This document shows, piece by piece, positions 54,060 through 64,000 of a DNA stretch of 64,000 nucleotides. Location: the NCBI RefSeq assembly GCF_003855495.1, contig NZ_CP034086.1, positions 682,001 through 746,000 on the forward strand, in the 5' to 3' direction. Made by a program: the position numbers and the translations under genes. Every line of letters begins with the position of its first letter. The first letter of the stretch is position 1. Below the pieces are notes generated by a model. The model made no database searches. It saw only the letters and a program-made list of their open reading frames with translations, and had not been told where the DNA came from. This stretch comes from Methylocystis rosea. GTDB taxonomy: Bacteria > Pseudomonadota > Alphaproteobacteria > Rhizobiales > Beijerinckiaceae.

Positions 54060-54074
54060 TTCGATTTTTGTTCT
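54060..54074. promoter_or_regulatory. LexA (SOS) box upstream of ssb
   Basis: GTTC-GATTTTT-GTTC, an exact match to the alphaproteobacterial direct-repeat LexA operator GTTC-N7-GTTC (read as GAAC-N7-GAAC on the ssb strand). It is about 112 bp before the ssb ATG and 90 bp beyond the dctA stop. In other relatives the same box is shared with a divergent uvrA; here uvrA is 2.7 kb away and I see no second box in front of it. Confidence 0.75.
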
Positions 54075-54163
54075 AGCAGCGCTCGTAACATCGTGCAAGC
54101 ACAGCGGAATTTTGTTCTCTTTTTCCGAAGCTTAGCGGTTGCGGGCGGCGGCGGCCCTTGGCC

Positions 54164-55477
54164 TCACTCCGTCGTGACGCCGATCGCGACATCGGAAGGA
54201 TCAATCTTGCGTGCGAGCCCTGCGGTCAGCCGTGCGCGGTCCAGCTCGCCCTCCCAGGCGGCGACCACGATGGCGGCGACGCCATTGCCGATGAAATTGG
54301 TCAAGGCTCGGCACTCGCTCATGAATTTATCGACGCCGAGCACGAGCGACATGCCTGGGGCCAGCTGCGGATCGACCGCCGTCAAGGTCGCCGCCAAGGT
54401 GATGAACCCCGCGCCTGAAACGCCGCTCGCGCCTTTTGACGTTAGCATGGCGACGATGAGGATGGTCGCCTGATGCGACAGATCCAGTTCGACGCCCATC
54501 GCGCGCGCGATGAACAGCGTCGTCAGCGTCATATAGATGTTGGTGCCGTCGAGATTGAAGGAATAGCCGGTCGGCACGACGAGTCCGACCACCGACTTAG
54601 AGCAGCCGAGCCATTGCAGCTTCTCCATCAGAGCGGGCAGGGCGCTTTCCGACGAGGATGTGCCGAGCACGATGAGCAGCTCGTCGCGCAGATAGGCGAT
54701 AAGGCTGAAGATGTTGAAACCGGCCGCGCGCGCGATGGCACCCAGCACGAAGACGACGAAGAGCCCGGCCGTGAGATAGAACAGACCGACGAGTCCGGCG
54801 AGCGACAGAAGCGCGGCTGAGCCATATTTCGCCACCGTATAGGCCATGGCGCCGAAGGCGCCGATCGGCGCCGCCTTCATGATGATGGCGATGACGCCGA
54901 ACATGGCGTGGCCGACGTCGTCGATGATCACCCGCAGCGCGCGGCCGCGCTCGCCGAGCGCTAAGAGCGCGAAGCCGAAGAGCAGCGAGAACAACAGGAC
55001 CTGTAGAATATCGCCCTTGGCGAAGGCGCCGATCGCGCTGTCGGGAATGATGTCGAGAAGAAAATCGACGCCGCCGCGCTTTTCCGCGAGCGCCGTATAT
55101 TTGGCGATGGCGGAAGGGTCGGGTTTTCCGGCGAAGCCGGAGCCGACCTGCGCAAGATTTCCGATCAGCAGGCCGAGCGCGAGGGCGAATGTGGAGACGA
55201 TCTCGAAATAGAGGAGCGCCTTGAGCCCGACGCGGCCGACTTTGCGCGCGTCCTCGATATGGGCGACGCCGGAGACGACCGTGCAGAAAATGATCGGCGC
55301 GATCGCCATTTTGATGAGCTTGACGAAGCCGTCGCCGAGCGCCTTCACCCAGTCCTGCGCGGCGGCGTGCGGCGCCAGCCAGCCGAACAGCGCGCCAAGC
55401 GCAATGGCCGCGAGCACCTGGACATAGAGGTGCCGGTAAAAAGGCTTTGCCCTGGATTCGAGATGGCTTTCGGTCAT
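54164..55477 (-). CDS. dctA: C4-dicarboxylate:cation symporter DctA
   Basis: A 437-residue DAACS-family transporter for succinate, malate and fumarate (related proteins also take glutamate). Signatures are [38 protein letters not shown], the serine-rich hairpin [37 protein letters not shown] and [19 protein letters not shown]. About eight helices plus two re-entrant loops are expected. No ribosome binding site stands out. It lies between ssb and the orphan gene on the minus strand. Confidence 0.93.
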   Translation of the reverse strand: MTESHLESRAKPFYRHLYVQVLAAIALGALFGWLAPHAAAQDWVKALGDGFVKLIKMAIAPIIFCTVVSGVAHIEDARKVGRVGLKALLYFEIVSTFALALGLLIGNLAQVGSGFAGKPDPSAIAKYTALAEKRGGVDFLLDIIPDSAIGAFAKGDILQVLLFSLLFGFALLALGERGRALRVIIDDVGHAMFGVIAIIMKAAPIGAFGAMAYTVAKYGSAALLSLAGLVGLFYLTAGLFVVFVLGAIARAAGFNIFSLIAYLRDELLIVLGTSSSESALPALMEKLQWLGCSKSVVGLVVPTGYSFNLDGTNIYMTLTTLFIARAMGVELDLSHQATILIVAMLTSKGASGVSGAGFITLAATLTAVDPQLAPGMSLVLGVDKFMSECRALTNFIGNGVAAIVVAAWEGELDRARLTAGLARKIDPSDVAIGVTTE

Positions 55478-55566
55478 GGGGGATTAGTAGTGGAGACAGA
55501 CGCCCTGATATGGCTGAGTTAACGCTTTTTTTGGCAAGGTAGCGAGAGGGCATATTATCTGTTCTC

Positions 55567-55594
55567 TTGACATCAATTTGCCTCAATCTAAAAT
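55567..55594 (+). promoter_or_regulatory. Sigma70-type promoter of the orphan gene
   Basis: TTGACA (55567-55572), a 16-bp spacer and TAAAAT (55589-55594), in an AT-rich stretch. The predicted start near 55601 is about 48 bases before the ATG at 55649. The -35 box is a perfect consensus. Confidence 0.65.
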
Positions 55595-55648
55595 ATGCGA
55601 GCATTTCCAGTATTGGTTTGAGTGGAACTTTGACTGGAGTGGTAGGTC

Positions 55649-56485
55649 ATGGCAGCGACGTTTTTGCGCCGGATCGGCGAATCAATTTGGCATGTCGTTA
55701 CTCAGCGTCTCCTCCAAACGAGGGACCCAGAGAGCCACGATGCGGTTGCGGTAATCGACGGAGCCAACGCTCAAAAGAATGTTCCCCCCAAAGAAACTAG
55801 GCTCAGACGAGTAACACGAGTAGCGCACGATCAGTTGATTGGGTTGCCGAAGAACGCGTGGGCTCTTGCGTGGCTGTTACTGCATCGACTTTTCGAAAAT
55901 TTTAAAGTGCTGATTCATGGTGGCGGTAGCCGGCTACTGGCTGCAGCGCAGATGACGATCATCTTACTCGTGTTGCTGCTCGGGGGCGCATGCCTGTACG
56001 TTTTCACTGTTGGCAAGTGGGACGATGCGAAGAAAGACGTTGCTGGCCTGACATGCACTATGCTTGGCGTTTTCTGCCCGCCTACGGTACTTGGTCAATG
56101 GAGTTATTGGGCAAGGGGAAGCGACGGTTCTTCTTGGGGCGGTACCATGAATATCGTCCAATTCGAAGGCAGCTATCAAAATGCATTTAGAGCGATCGGC
56201 GTTCGAAACTGGAAAAAGGCGCCGGACGGGAAGATAACCTGCTCCAACGACTCGTGGTACAGCGACCCCTCTGCCTATCTTGATGAGGATATCATCTATC
56301 ATTACGATCTAAAGTTCAAACCAATCAAAGGTTTCGTGCGGATCGCCTCACAGTCAAGCACGAAAAAGACACGCTTCGATGGCGAGTATTACGAGTCGGT
56401 TGCCGGTAGGTTGGAGCAGGGAGAAATCGTAATTTCCAGGGAGCCCGAGAAACCGTGCGTCTCCGATGTTGCAAGTAGTGAATGA
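55649..56485 (+). CDS. Orphan membrane-anchored protein of unknown function
   Basis: A 278-residue protein that I do not recognise. The cytoplasmic N-terminal ~95 residues have no known motif, one strong membrane helix covers about 98-118 (AAAQMTIILLVLLLGGACLY), and the C-terminal ~150 residues would be outside; they are Trp/Tyr/Ser-rich with several Cys (TCTMLGVFCPP, KITCSNDSW) and a closing KPCVSDVASSE. GGAG and GGT precede the ATG. GC content and codon use are visibly lower than the flanking genes, and it has its own strong promoter. It sits between dctA and uvrA, where relatives have nothing. It may be a recent acquisition. Confidence 0.7.
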   Translation: MAATFLRRIGESIWHVVTQRLLQTRDPESHDAVAVIDGANAQKNVPPKETRLRRVTRVAHDQLIGLPKNAWALAWLLLHRLFENFKVLIHGGGSRLLAAAQMTIILLVLLLGGACLYVFTVGKWDDAKKDVAGLTCTMLGVFCPPTVLGQWSYWARGSDGSSWGGTMNIVQFEGSYQNAFRAIGVRNWKKAPDGKITCSNDSWYSDPSAYLDEDIIYHYDLKFKPIKGFVRIASQSSTKKTRFDGEYYESVAGRLEQGEIVISREPEKPCVSDVASSE

Positions 56486-56769
56486 CATATTGTTACCATG
56501 GGGAAAATGCTTGGTTAGCACTGCCGCAGCGCTGCCCTAATGATCGTTGGCGTCGGAGTCGTCGGCTGCTCAAGAATTCATTATTTGGGCGGAGAGGACC
56601 GAGGGCGAAAGCGCACCCAGATCAAAGGCTGCCCAATTGCCCCACTTCGCTACCTAGGAGACGGTCTACCTGGCAATTAAGCAGCTTGTGATTTGCGCAG
56701 CGCAACAAGTGGCTTTCCCCCCCGCGAGCGCCTAAATTAGCGCTTCCCGTTCCCCACCAGCCCTCATCA
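56486..56769. other. 284-bp gap before uvrA
   Basis: No gene is supported here. A 69-codon frame at 56482-56691 touches the orphan stop but has no recognisable features. There is no clear promoter, LexA box, terminator or ribosome binding site before the uvrA ATG. It is less GC-rich than the surroundings at its left end. Confidence 0.5.
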
Positions 56770-59772
<3,003 letters not shown>

Positions 59773-59811
59773 AAGCCCGTCGCGCCCAGCGCCGCCGCCA
59801 CGTCTTCTGCT

Positions 59812-59858
59812 CAAAAAATTAGGGGCCGCCTCGCAGCGCATGCGAAGCGGCCCCTGTT
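59812..59858. terminator. Bidirectional terminator between uvrA and clpA
   Basis: A long stem, AGGGGCCGC (59821-59829) with GCGGCCCCT (59847-59855), extended by TCGCA/TGCGA with one mismatch, flanked by AAAAAATT on the left and TGTTTGTT on the right. Convergent uvrA and clpA could both end here; the A run gives a good T tract for the clpA transcript, the plus-strand T tract is weaker. Confidence 0.75.
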
Positions 59859-59884
59859 TGTTGTGCGACGCGCCGCCGTTAGAG

Positions 59885-62323
59885 TTAGCTCTTCAGCGGC
59901 GCCGGACGTTCGTCGCGTTCCGCATCCGCAGCGCGAATCGCCGAATCATCTCCGGATGCGGCTTCCTCCGCCGCGCGCTTCTTGCCGGCCTCGAAGATGT
60001 CGCGCTCAGGCCGCGGCAACACCGGACCCTCCGGGAAGACGAAGCCAAGCGACTTCGTTCCGCTGTCGTCGCCGACGACGACGACTCGCACCGCGCCGCC
60101 GTTCTTCAGGCGGCCGAACAGCACCTCGTCGGCGAGCGGCGTCTTGATGTGCTGGTGGATGACCCGCGACATCGGCCGCGCGCCCATGGCTTCATCATAG
60201 CCGTGCTCGACGAGCCAGCTGCGCGCTTCGTCGGTGAGCTCGATCGTGACGTTGCGGTCGGCGAGCTGCGCTTCGAGCTGCATGATGAATTTGTCGACGA
60301 CGCGTTTGATGACGTCGACCGGCAGATGACCGAAAGGCACGATGGCGTCGAGACGATTGCGGAACTCCGGCGCGAAGAGCCGATTGATCGCTTCGCTGTC
60401 GTCGAGATCGCGGCGCGTGCGCGTGAAGCCGATCGGCGTGCGGGCAAGATCCTGCGCGCCCGCATTCGTCGTCATGATGAGGATGACGTTGCGGAAGTCG
60501 ATGGTCTTGCCGTTATGGTCGGTCAGCTTCCCGTGATCCATCACCTGCAGCAGGATGTTGTAGAGATCGGGATGCGCCTTCTCGATCTCGTCGAGCAGCA
60601 GCACGCAATGCGGATGCTGGTCGATGGCGTCGGTCAGCAGTCCGCCCTGATCGAATCCGACATAACCGGGAGGCGCGCCGATCAACCGGCTCACCGTATG
60701 GCGCTCCATATATTCCGACATGTCGAAGCGCACGAGCTCGATGCCGAGCGATGTCGCGAGCTGGCGCGCGGCCTCCGTCTTGCCGACGCCGGTCGGTCCG
60801 GAGAAGAGATAGCAGCCGATCGGCTTCTCTTGATCGCGCAGACCCGCCCGCGCCAGCTTTATCGCCGACGTCAGCGCCGAGATCGCCTTATCCTGCCCAT
60901 AGACGACGCGCCGCAGCGTCTCGTCGAGATGCGCGAGAACTTCGGCGTCGTCCTTGGAGACGGTCTTCGGCGGCACGCGCGCCATGGTGGCGATCGTCGT
61001 TTCGATCTCTTTCAGTCCGATGGTCTTTTTGCGCTTGTTTTCCGCGACCAGCATCTGCGCCGCGCCGGTTTCGTCGATCACGTCGATCGCCTTATCCGGC
61101 AGCTTGCGGTCATGAATGTAACGCGCCGAGAGCTCCACCGCCGCCTTCAGCGCGTCGTTGGTGTAGCGGATCTTATGGAACTCCTCGAAATAGGGCTTGA
61201 GCCCCTTCACGATTTCGATCGCGTCGGGGATCGAGGGTTCGTTGACGTCGATCTTCTGGAAGCGGCGAACGAGCGCGCGGTCCTTCTCGAAATACTGCCG
61301 GTATTCCTTGTAGGTCGTCGAGCCGATGCAGCGCAGAACCCCCTGCGCCAGCGCGGGCTTCAGAAGATTCGAGGCGTCCATCGCGCCGCCCGAGGTGGCG
61401 CCCGCGCCAATCACCGTATGGATCTCGTCGATGAAGAGAATCGCGTTCTTGTGATTCTCGATTTCCTTCACGACCTGCTTCAGGCGCTCTTCGAAGTCGC
61501 CGCGATAGCGCGTGCCGGCGAGCAGCGCGCCCATGTCGAGCGCGAACACCGTCGCGCCGGCGAGAACCTCCGGCACTTCGTTCGAGACGATCTTACGCGC
61601 GAGGCCTTCGGCGATCGCGGTCTTGCCGACGCCGGGATCGCCGACGAGCAGGGGATTATTCTTTTGCCGGCGGCACAGGACCTGAATCGTGCGCAGCACT
61701 TCCGGCTCGCGGCCGATCAGCGGGTCGATGCGGCCGTCGCGCGCCTTCCTGTTGAGATTGACGCAATAGGCCTCGAGCGCGCCTTCCTTCTTGCGGCTCT
61801 CGCCGTCGCGGCCCTCGCGGCCTTCGCTGCGCTCGCCGTCGTCCTCGACGCCGCGCGGGCTCCGGCCGGCGTCCGAAAGCCCGGGACGCTTGGCGATGCC
61901 ATGGCTGATGAAATTGACGGCGTCATAGCGCGTCATGTCCTGTTCCTGCAGGAAATAGACGGCGTGGCTTTCGCGCTCGGCGAACAGCGCGACAAGAACA
62001 TTGGCGCCGCTGACGTCTTCGCGGCCGGACGATTGGACGCTGATAATCGCCCGCTGCACGACCCGCTGGAACCCGGCGGTCGGCTTGCATTCATCGGCGT
62101 CTTCGTTGACGAGGTTGTCGAGCTCGCGATCGATATAGTCGCGCAAATTCTTGGTCAGCACGTCGAGATCCACGGAACAGGCGCGGAGCACCGCCGACGC
62201 GTCGACGTCCTCGACGAGGCTCAGCAGCAGGTGCTCGAGCGTCGCATATTCATGGCGCCGCTCGCGGGCGGAGGCGAGCGCACGGTCGAGGGTCTGCTTG
62301 AGATTGCGCGAGAAGGTCGGCAT
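59885..62323 (-). CDS. clpA: ATP-dependent Clp protease ATP-binding subunit ClpA
   Basis: The 812-residue unfoldase that feeds substrates to ClpP. The N-domain (1-145) has [16 protein letters not shown] and a linker follows (145-185, charged). AAA1 has Walker A GDPGVGKT (228-235) and [23 protein letters not shown]2 has Walker A GPTGVGKT (about 511) and [22 protein letters not shown]. The IGF/IGL-type loop for ClpP is in the ARTPIGFTR segment. The acidic/basic C-terminus is typical. clpS lies 9 bp upstream, the conserved adaptor pair. Confidence 0.97.
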   Translation of the reverse strand: MPTFSRNLKQTLDRALASARERRHEYATLEHLLLSLVEDVDASAVLRACSVDLDVLTKNLRDYIDRELDNLVNEDADECKPTAGFQRVVQRAIISVQSSGREDVSGANVLVALFAERESHAVYFLQEQDMTRYDAVNFISHGIAKRPGLSDAGRSPRGVEDDGERSEGREGRDGESRKKEGALEAYCVNLNRKARDGRIDPLIGREPEVLRTIQVLCRRQKNNPLLVGDPGVGKTAIAEGLARKIVSNEVPEVLAGATVFALDMGALLAGTRYRGDFEERLKQVVKEIENHKNAILFIDEIHTVIGAGATSGGAMDASNLLKPALAQGVLRCIGSTTYKEYRQYFEKDRALVRRFQKIDVNEPSIPDAIEIVKGLKPYFEEFHKIRYTNDALKAAVELSARYIHDRKLPDKAIDVIDETGAAQMLVAENKRKKTIGLKEIETTIATMARVPPKTVSKDDAEVLAHLDETLRRVVYGQDKAISALTSAIKLARAGLRDQEKPIGCYLFSGPTGVGKTEAARQLATSLGIELVRFDMSEYMERHTVSRLIGAPPGYVGFDQGGLLTDAIDQHPHCVLLLDEIEKAHPDLYNILLQVMDHGKLTDHNGKTIDFRNVILIMTTNAGAQDLARTPIGFTRTRRDLDDSEAINRLFAPEFRNRLDAIVPFGHLPVDVIKRVVDKFIMQLEAQLADRNVTIELTDEARSWLVEHGYDEAMGARPMSRVIHQHIKTPLADEVLFGRLKNGGAVRVVVVGDDSGTKSLGFVFPEGPVLPRPERDIFEAGKKRAAEEAASGDDSAIRAADAERDERPAPLKS

Positions 62324-62332
62324 GCGCTCGTC

Positions 62333-62689
62333 CTATTTCTTTTCCATGATGCATTGCAGGGGATGCTGATGCTTCCTTGCAAAATCCATGACCTGGGTGA
62401 CTTTGGTCTCAGCGACCTCGTAGGTGTAAACGCCGCATTCGCCGACGCCGTGATTGTGAACGTGGAGCATGATGCGCGTGGCTTCCTCCACGGATTTGTT
62501 GAAATATTTCCGCAGCACGATCACTACGAACTCCTGCGTCGTGTAGTCGTCATTCAACAAAAGCACCCGATACATATTGGGCTTGCGCGTCTGAGGACGC
62601 GTTCGCGTGACGAGCGCGGTTCCGGCCCCGGGACCGACGTCGCCTCCCTTGCGCGGCTCCTTGGCCGCTCGCGGCGCATTGGCCGCCAT
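62333..62689 (-). CDS. clpS: ATP-dependent Clp protease adaptor ClpS
   Basis: A ~118-residue adaptor delivering N-degron substrates to ClpA. The flexible N-terminus is followed by the folded core: [41 protein letters not shown] and [16 protein letters not shown], with the Asn-Asp and His residues of the N-end pocket. The ATG at 62689 is used; a GTG at 62716 would add nine residues and has its own weak ribosome binding site. GGAGG lies about 13 bases before the ATG. It is followed immediately by clpA. Confidence 0.93.
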   Translation of the reverse strand: MAANAPRAAKEPRKGGDVGPGAGTALVTRTRPQTRKPNMYRVLLLNDDYTTQEFVVIVLRKYFNKSVEEATRIMLHVHNHGVGECGVYTYEVAETKVTQVMDFARKHQHPLQCIMEKK

Positions 62690-62955
62690 CGCTAGCGTTA
62701 AATCCTCCGCCGCCACGTCTTCACCCTTTCGATCCTTTTCATGTAGGTCGGCACAGTGGTTCTTTTAGGGTCGCCTCGCAGAATCTGGGCCATTTCCACA
62801 GTGAGGGAAATCAAGAATATCGCTAGTTTTGAGCTTTCCCCCCGGCTTGGCAAGGGGTCGCGCGACGCGCCGTCGCCGAGTTTGTCGAAAGTCGCATCAA
62901 TAAAAAATTTACCTACGCAAGATTAGCGTCACACCGCTAACCTTCAGGCATTCAA

Positions 62956-63312
62956 GTGCGTCGAACCGTCGAGCATCGCCGTTTAAGCCACCCCCGCGCC
63001 GGCCTTCCGGCGGGCGTTTGGAGTCTCGCGGCGCTGTCGATCGCCGCTTGTTTGTGCAGCGTGCTCGGCGCCAAGCTGCTCTCAAATATGTTTGAGCCTC
63101 CCGAAGCGCTAGCGCCCGCGGGCCTTTCCCGGGGAGCAGGAGCCGATCTGCCCGGTCTTGCCAAGCCGGCGCCGCAAACCGAGGCGCCAGCGCCGACCGG
63201 ACAACGCGAGGTCGACATCGACCGTTTGCCGACAGGCGCGATTCCAGACAGGCGCAAAGGGCGGAAGGCGTTGACGCCTTGCGGCGAAGCTGGCGAAATC
63301 GCCAATCATTAG
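62956..63312 (+). CDS. Small exported or membrane-anchored protein of unknown function
   Basis: A 118-residue frame starting at GTG 62956. It has a basic N-terminus (RRTVEHRRLSHPRAG), one hydrophobic helix (GVWSLAALSIAACLCSVLGAKLL, about 20-42) and a Pro/Ala-rich polar tail with the acidic DIDRLPTG. I recognise no family. The helix-plus-tail layout looks like a genuine protein rather than a chance frame, but there is no clear ribosome binding site and the evidence is thin. Upstream (62717-62955) I see only AT-rich sequence and a short inverted repeat. Confidence 0.4.
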   Translation: MRRTVEHRRLSHPRAGLPAGVWSLAALSIAACLCSVLGAKLLSNMFEPPEALAPAGLSRGAGADLPGLAKPAPQTEAPAPTGQREVDIDRLPTGAIPDRRKGRKALTPCGEAGEIANH

Positions 63313-63553
63313 TTTTTTTGCGACCAGCCCTCGTGTGCGCAGCCCGACAGACGCATATATTTATTGACAATCTGGCAATTGCCCTTAAAGCATTCCCGTG
63401 GCTATCGCCCGCGCTTCTTTGCGGCGGACCGTCGGCGGGCCAGATACCGTTGCGGCGACGACGGCGACTTCTCTCAACAATCCACGCGCGCTTCTTTACG
63501 GCTAGCGCGCAAGCGGAATTTCCGCACATGCGAGCCGTAATTCAGGATAATTA
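63313..63553. other. 241-bp gap before the DEAD-box helicase gene
   Basis: No gene is supported. A promoter-like TTGACA (about 63364) with a weak TAAAGC -10 at 16-bp spacing lies about 165 bp before the helicase ATG; a long 5' leader would fit this gene class, which is often cold-induced, but that is inference. Confidence 0.35.
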
Positions 63554-64000
63554 ATGACATTCGAAGAACTGGGCCTTTCCCAAAAGGTTCTCGCAGCCGT
63601 CCAAACGTCCGGCTATACGACCCCCACGCCAATTCAGGCGCAGGCCATTCCACCCGCCTTGCAGGGGCGCGACATTCTCGGCATCGCCCAAACGGGCACC
63701 GGCAAGACCGCCGCTTTCACCCTGCCGATGCTGAGCCGTCTCGAAAGCGGCCGGGCTCGCGCCAGAATGCCCCGAACCCTTATTCTCGAGCCGACGCGCG
63801 AACTTGCCGCGCAGGTCGAAGCAAGCTTCGCCAAATACGGCAAGAACCATCGTCTCAACGTCGCGCTGCTGATCGGCGGCGTCGCCTTCGGCGAGCAGGA
63901 AACCAAAATCATGCGCGGCGCCGACGTGCTGATCGCCACGCCGGGCCGACTGCTCGACTTCTTCGATCGCGGCAAGCTGCTGCTCACCGGCATCGAAATT
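63554..64000 (+). CDS. DEAD/DEAH-box RNA helicase, N-terminal part
   Basis: The first ~149 residues of an ATP-dependent RNA helicase; the gene runs off the window. The Q motif MTFEELGLSQKVLAAVQTSG with TPTPIQAQAIPPAL, motif I AQTGTGKTAAF, motif Ia LEPTRELAAQVEASF and the Ib-type TPGRLLDFFDRG are all present in order. It resembles the RhlE/DeaD group; the C-terminal domain needed to name it is outside the window. Confidence 0.9.
   Translation, partial: MTFEELGLSQKVLAAVQTSGYTTPTPIQAQAIPPALQGRDILGIAQTGTGKTAAFTLPMLSRLESGRARARMPRTLILEPTRELAAQVEASFAKYGKNHRLNVALLIGGVAFGEQETKIMRGADVLIATPGRLLDFFDRGKLLLTGIEI

Noticed and set aside
56482..56691. 69-codon frame touching the orphan gene stop
   Set aside because: No recognisable features; Arg/Leu-rich composition suggests chance.
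55490..56769. Mobile element carrying the orphan gene
   Set aside because: No transposase, integrase, terminal inverted repeats or target duplications are visible; only composition hints at transfer.
59840..62695. 951-codon open frame antisense to clpA and clpS
   Set aside because: It is the complement of two certain genes; long antisense frames are expected from GC-rich codon bias, and the translation is Arg/Asp-rich with no domain.
63279..63554. 91-codon frame before the RNA helicase
   Set aside because: Overlaps the end of the small gene and has no ribosome binding site or known motif.

Overview
The window is a GC-rich chromosomal segment from an alphaproteobacterium, most likely a Hyphomicrobiales (Rhizobiales) member and possibly a Methylocystis/Methylosinus-type organism. 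The signs are an aerobic-route cobalamin operon behind a B12 riboswitch, an rpsB gene with a long C-terminal extension, the alphaproteobacterial LexA box GTTC-N7-GTTC upstream of ssb, the bamA-lpxD-fabZ-lpxA-lpxB order, and dispersed repeats of the kinds common in this order. No methane- or methanol-oxidation gene is present, so the genus is only a guess. Almost everything is core chromosome. I see no transposase, phage gene, CRISPR array, tRNA or rRNA.

Layout. 1-2.5 kb: 3' end of glnD, then grpE and a CorA-type transporter. 2.7-8.8 kb: a DegP/Do-like periplasmic protease, an OmpR-type regulator with its histidine kinase, and a convergent PAS-domain hybrid-free kinase whose 3' end overlaps the first kinase. 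8.9-11.6 kb: pepN. 11.8-17.5 kb: a three-gene RND efflux system (adaptor, pump, outer-membrane channel). 17.7-21.1 kb: an alpha/beta hydrolase, accA and a lipoprotein L,D-transpeptidase. 21.2-21.33 kb: a candidate ~89-nt small RNA with its own sigma70 promoter and terminator. 21.3-33.8 kb: a twelve-gene minus-strand cobalamin operon (cbtB-cbtA-cobW-cobN-cobG-cobH-cobI-cobJ-cobL-cobE-cobM-cobB) driven through a cobalamin riboswitch, with cobO divergent. 34.9-37.3 kb: a fatty-acid-hydroxylase-superfamily protein, an EamA transporter and a 63-aa membrane protein. 37.5-53.4 kb: translation and envelope cluster rpsB-tsf-(SDR)-pyrH-frr-uppS-cdsA-dxr-rseP-bamA-lpxD-fabZ-lpxA-lpxB. 53.4-59.8 kb: ssb, dctA, an orphan low-GC gene and uvrA. 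59.8-64 kb: clpA, clpS, a small unknown gene and the start of a DEAD-box RNA helicase.

How the genes work together. The cob operon carries corrin-ring methylation, ring contraction and cobalt insertion, with cbtAB as likely cobalt import; almost every junction is a 4-bp stop/start overlap, which implies translational coupling. The 37.5-53.4 kb cluster joins ribosome assembly and recycling to undecaprenyl phosphate, phospholipid, isoprenoid, outer-membrane-protein and lipid A synthesis.

The most unusual features are two palindromic repeat elements inserted in frame inside cobN and cobB, a second repeat family whose first three bases form the stop codon of several genes and whose far end supplies the apparent start codon of lpxA, the candidate sRNA, and an orphan gene in a split ssb-uvrA neighbourhood.
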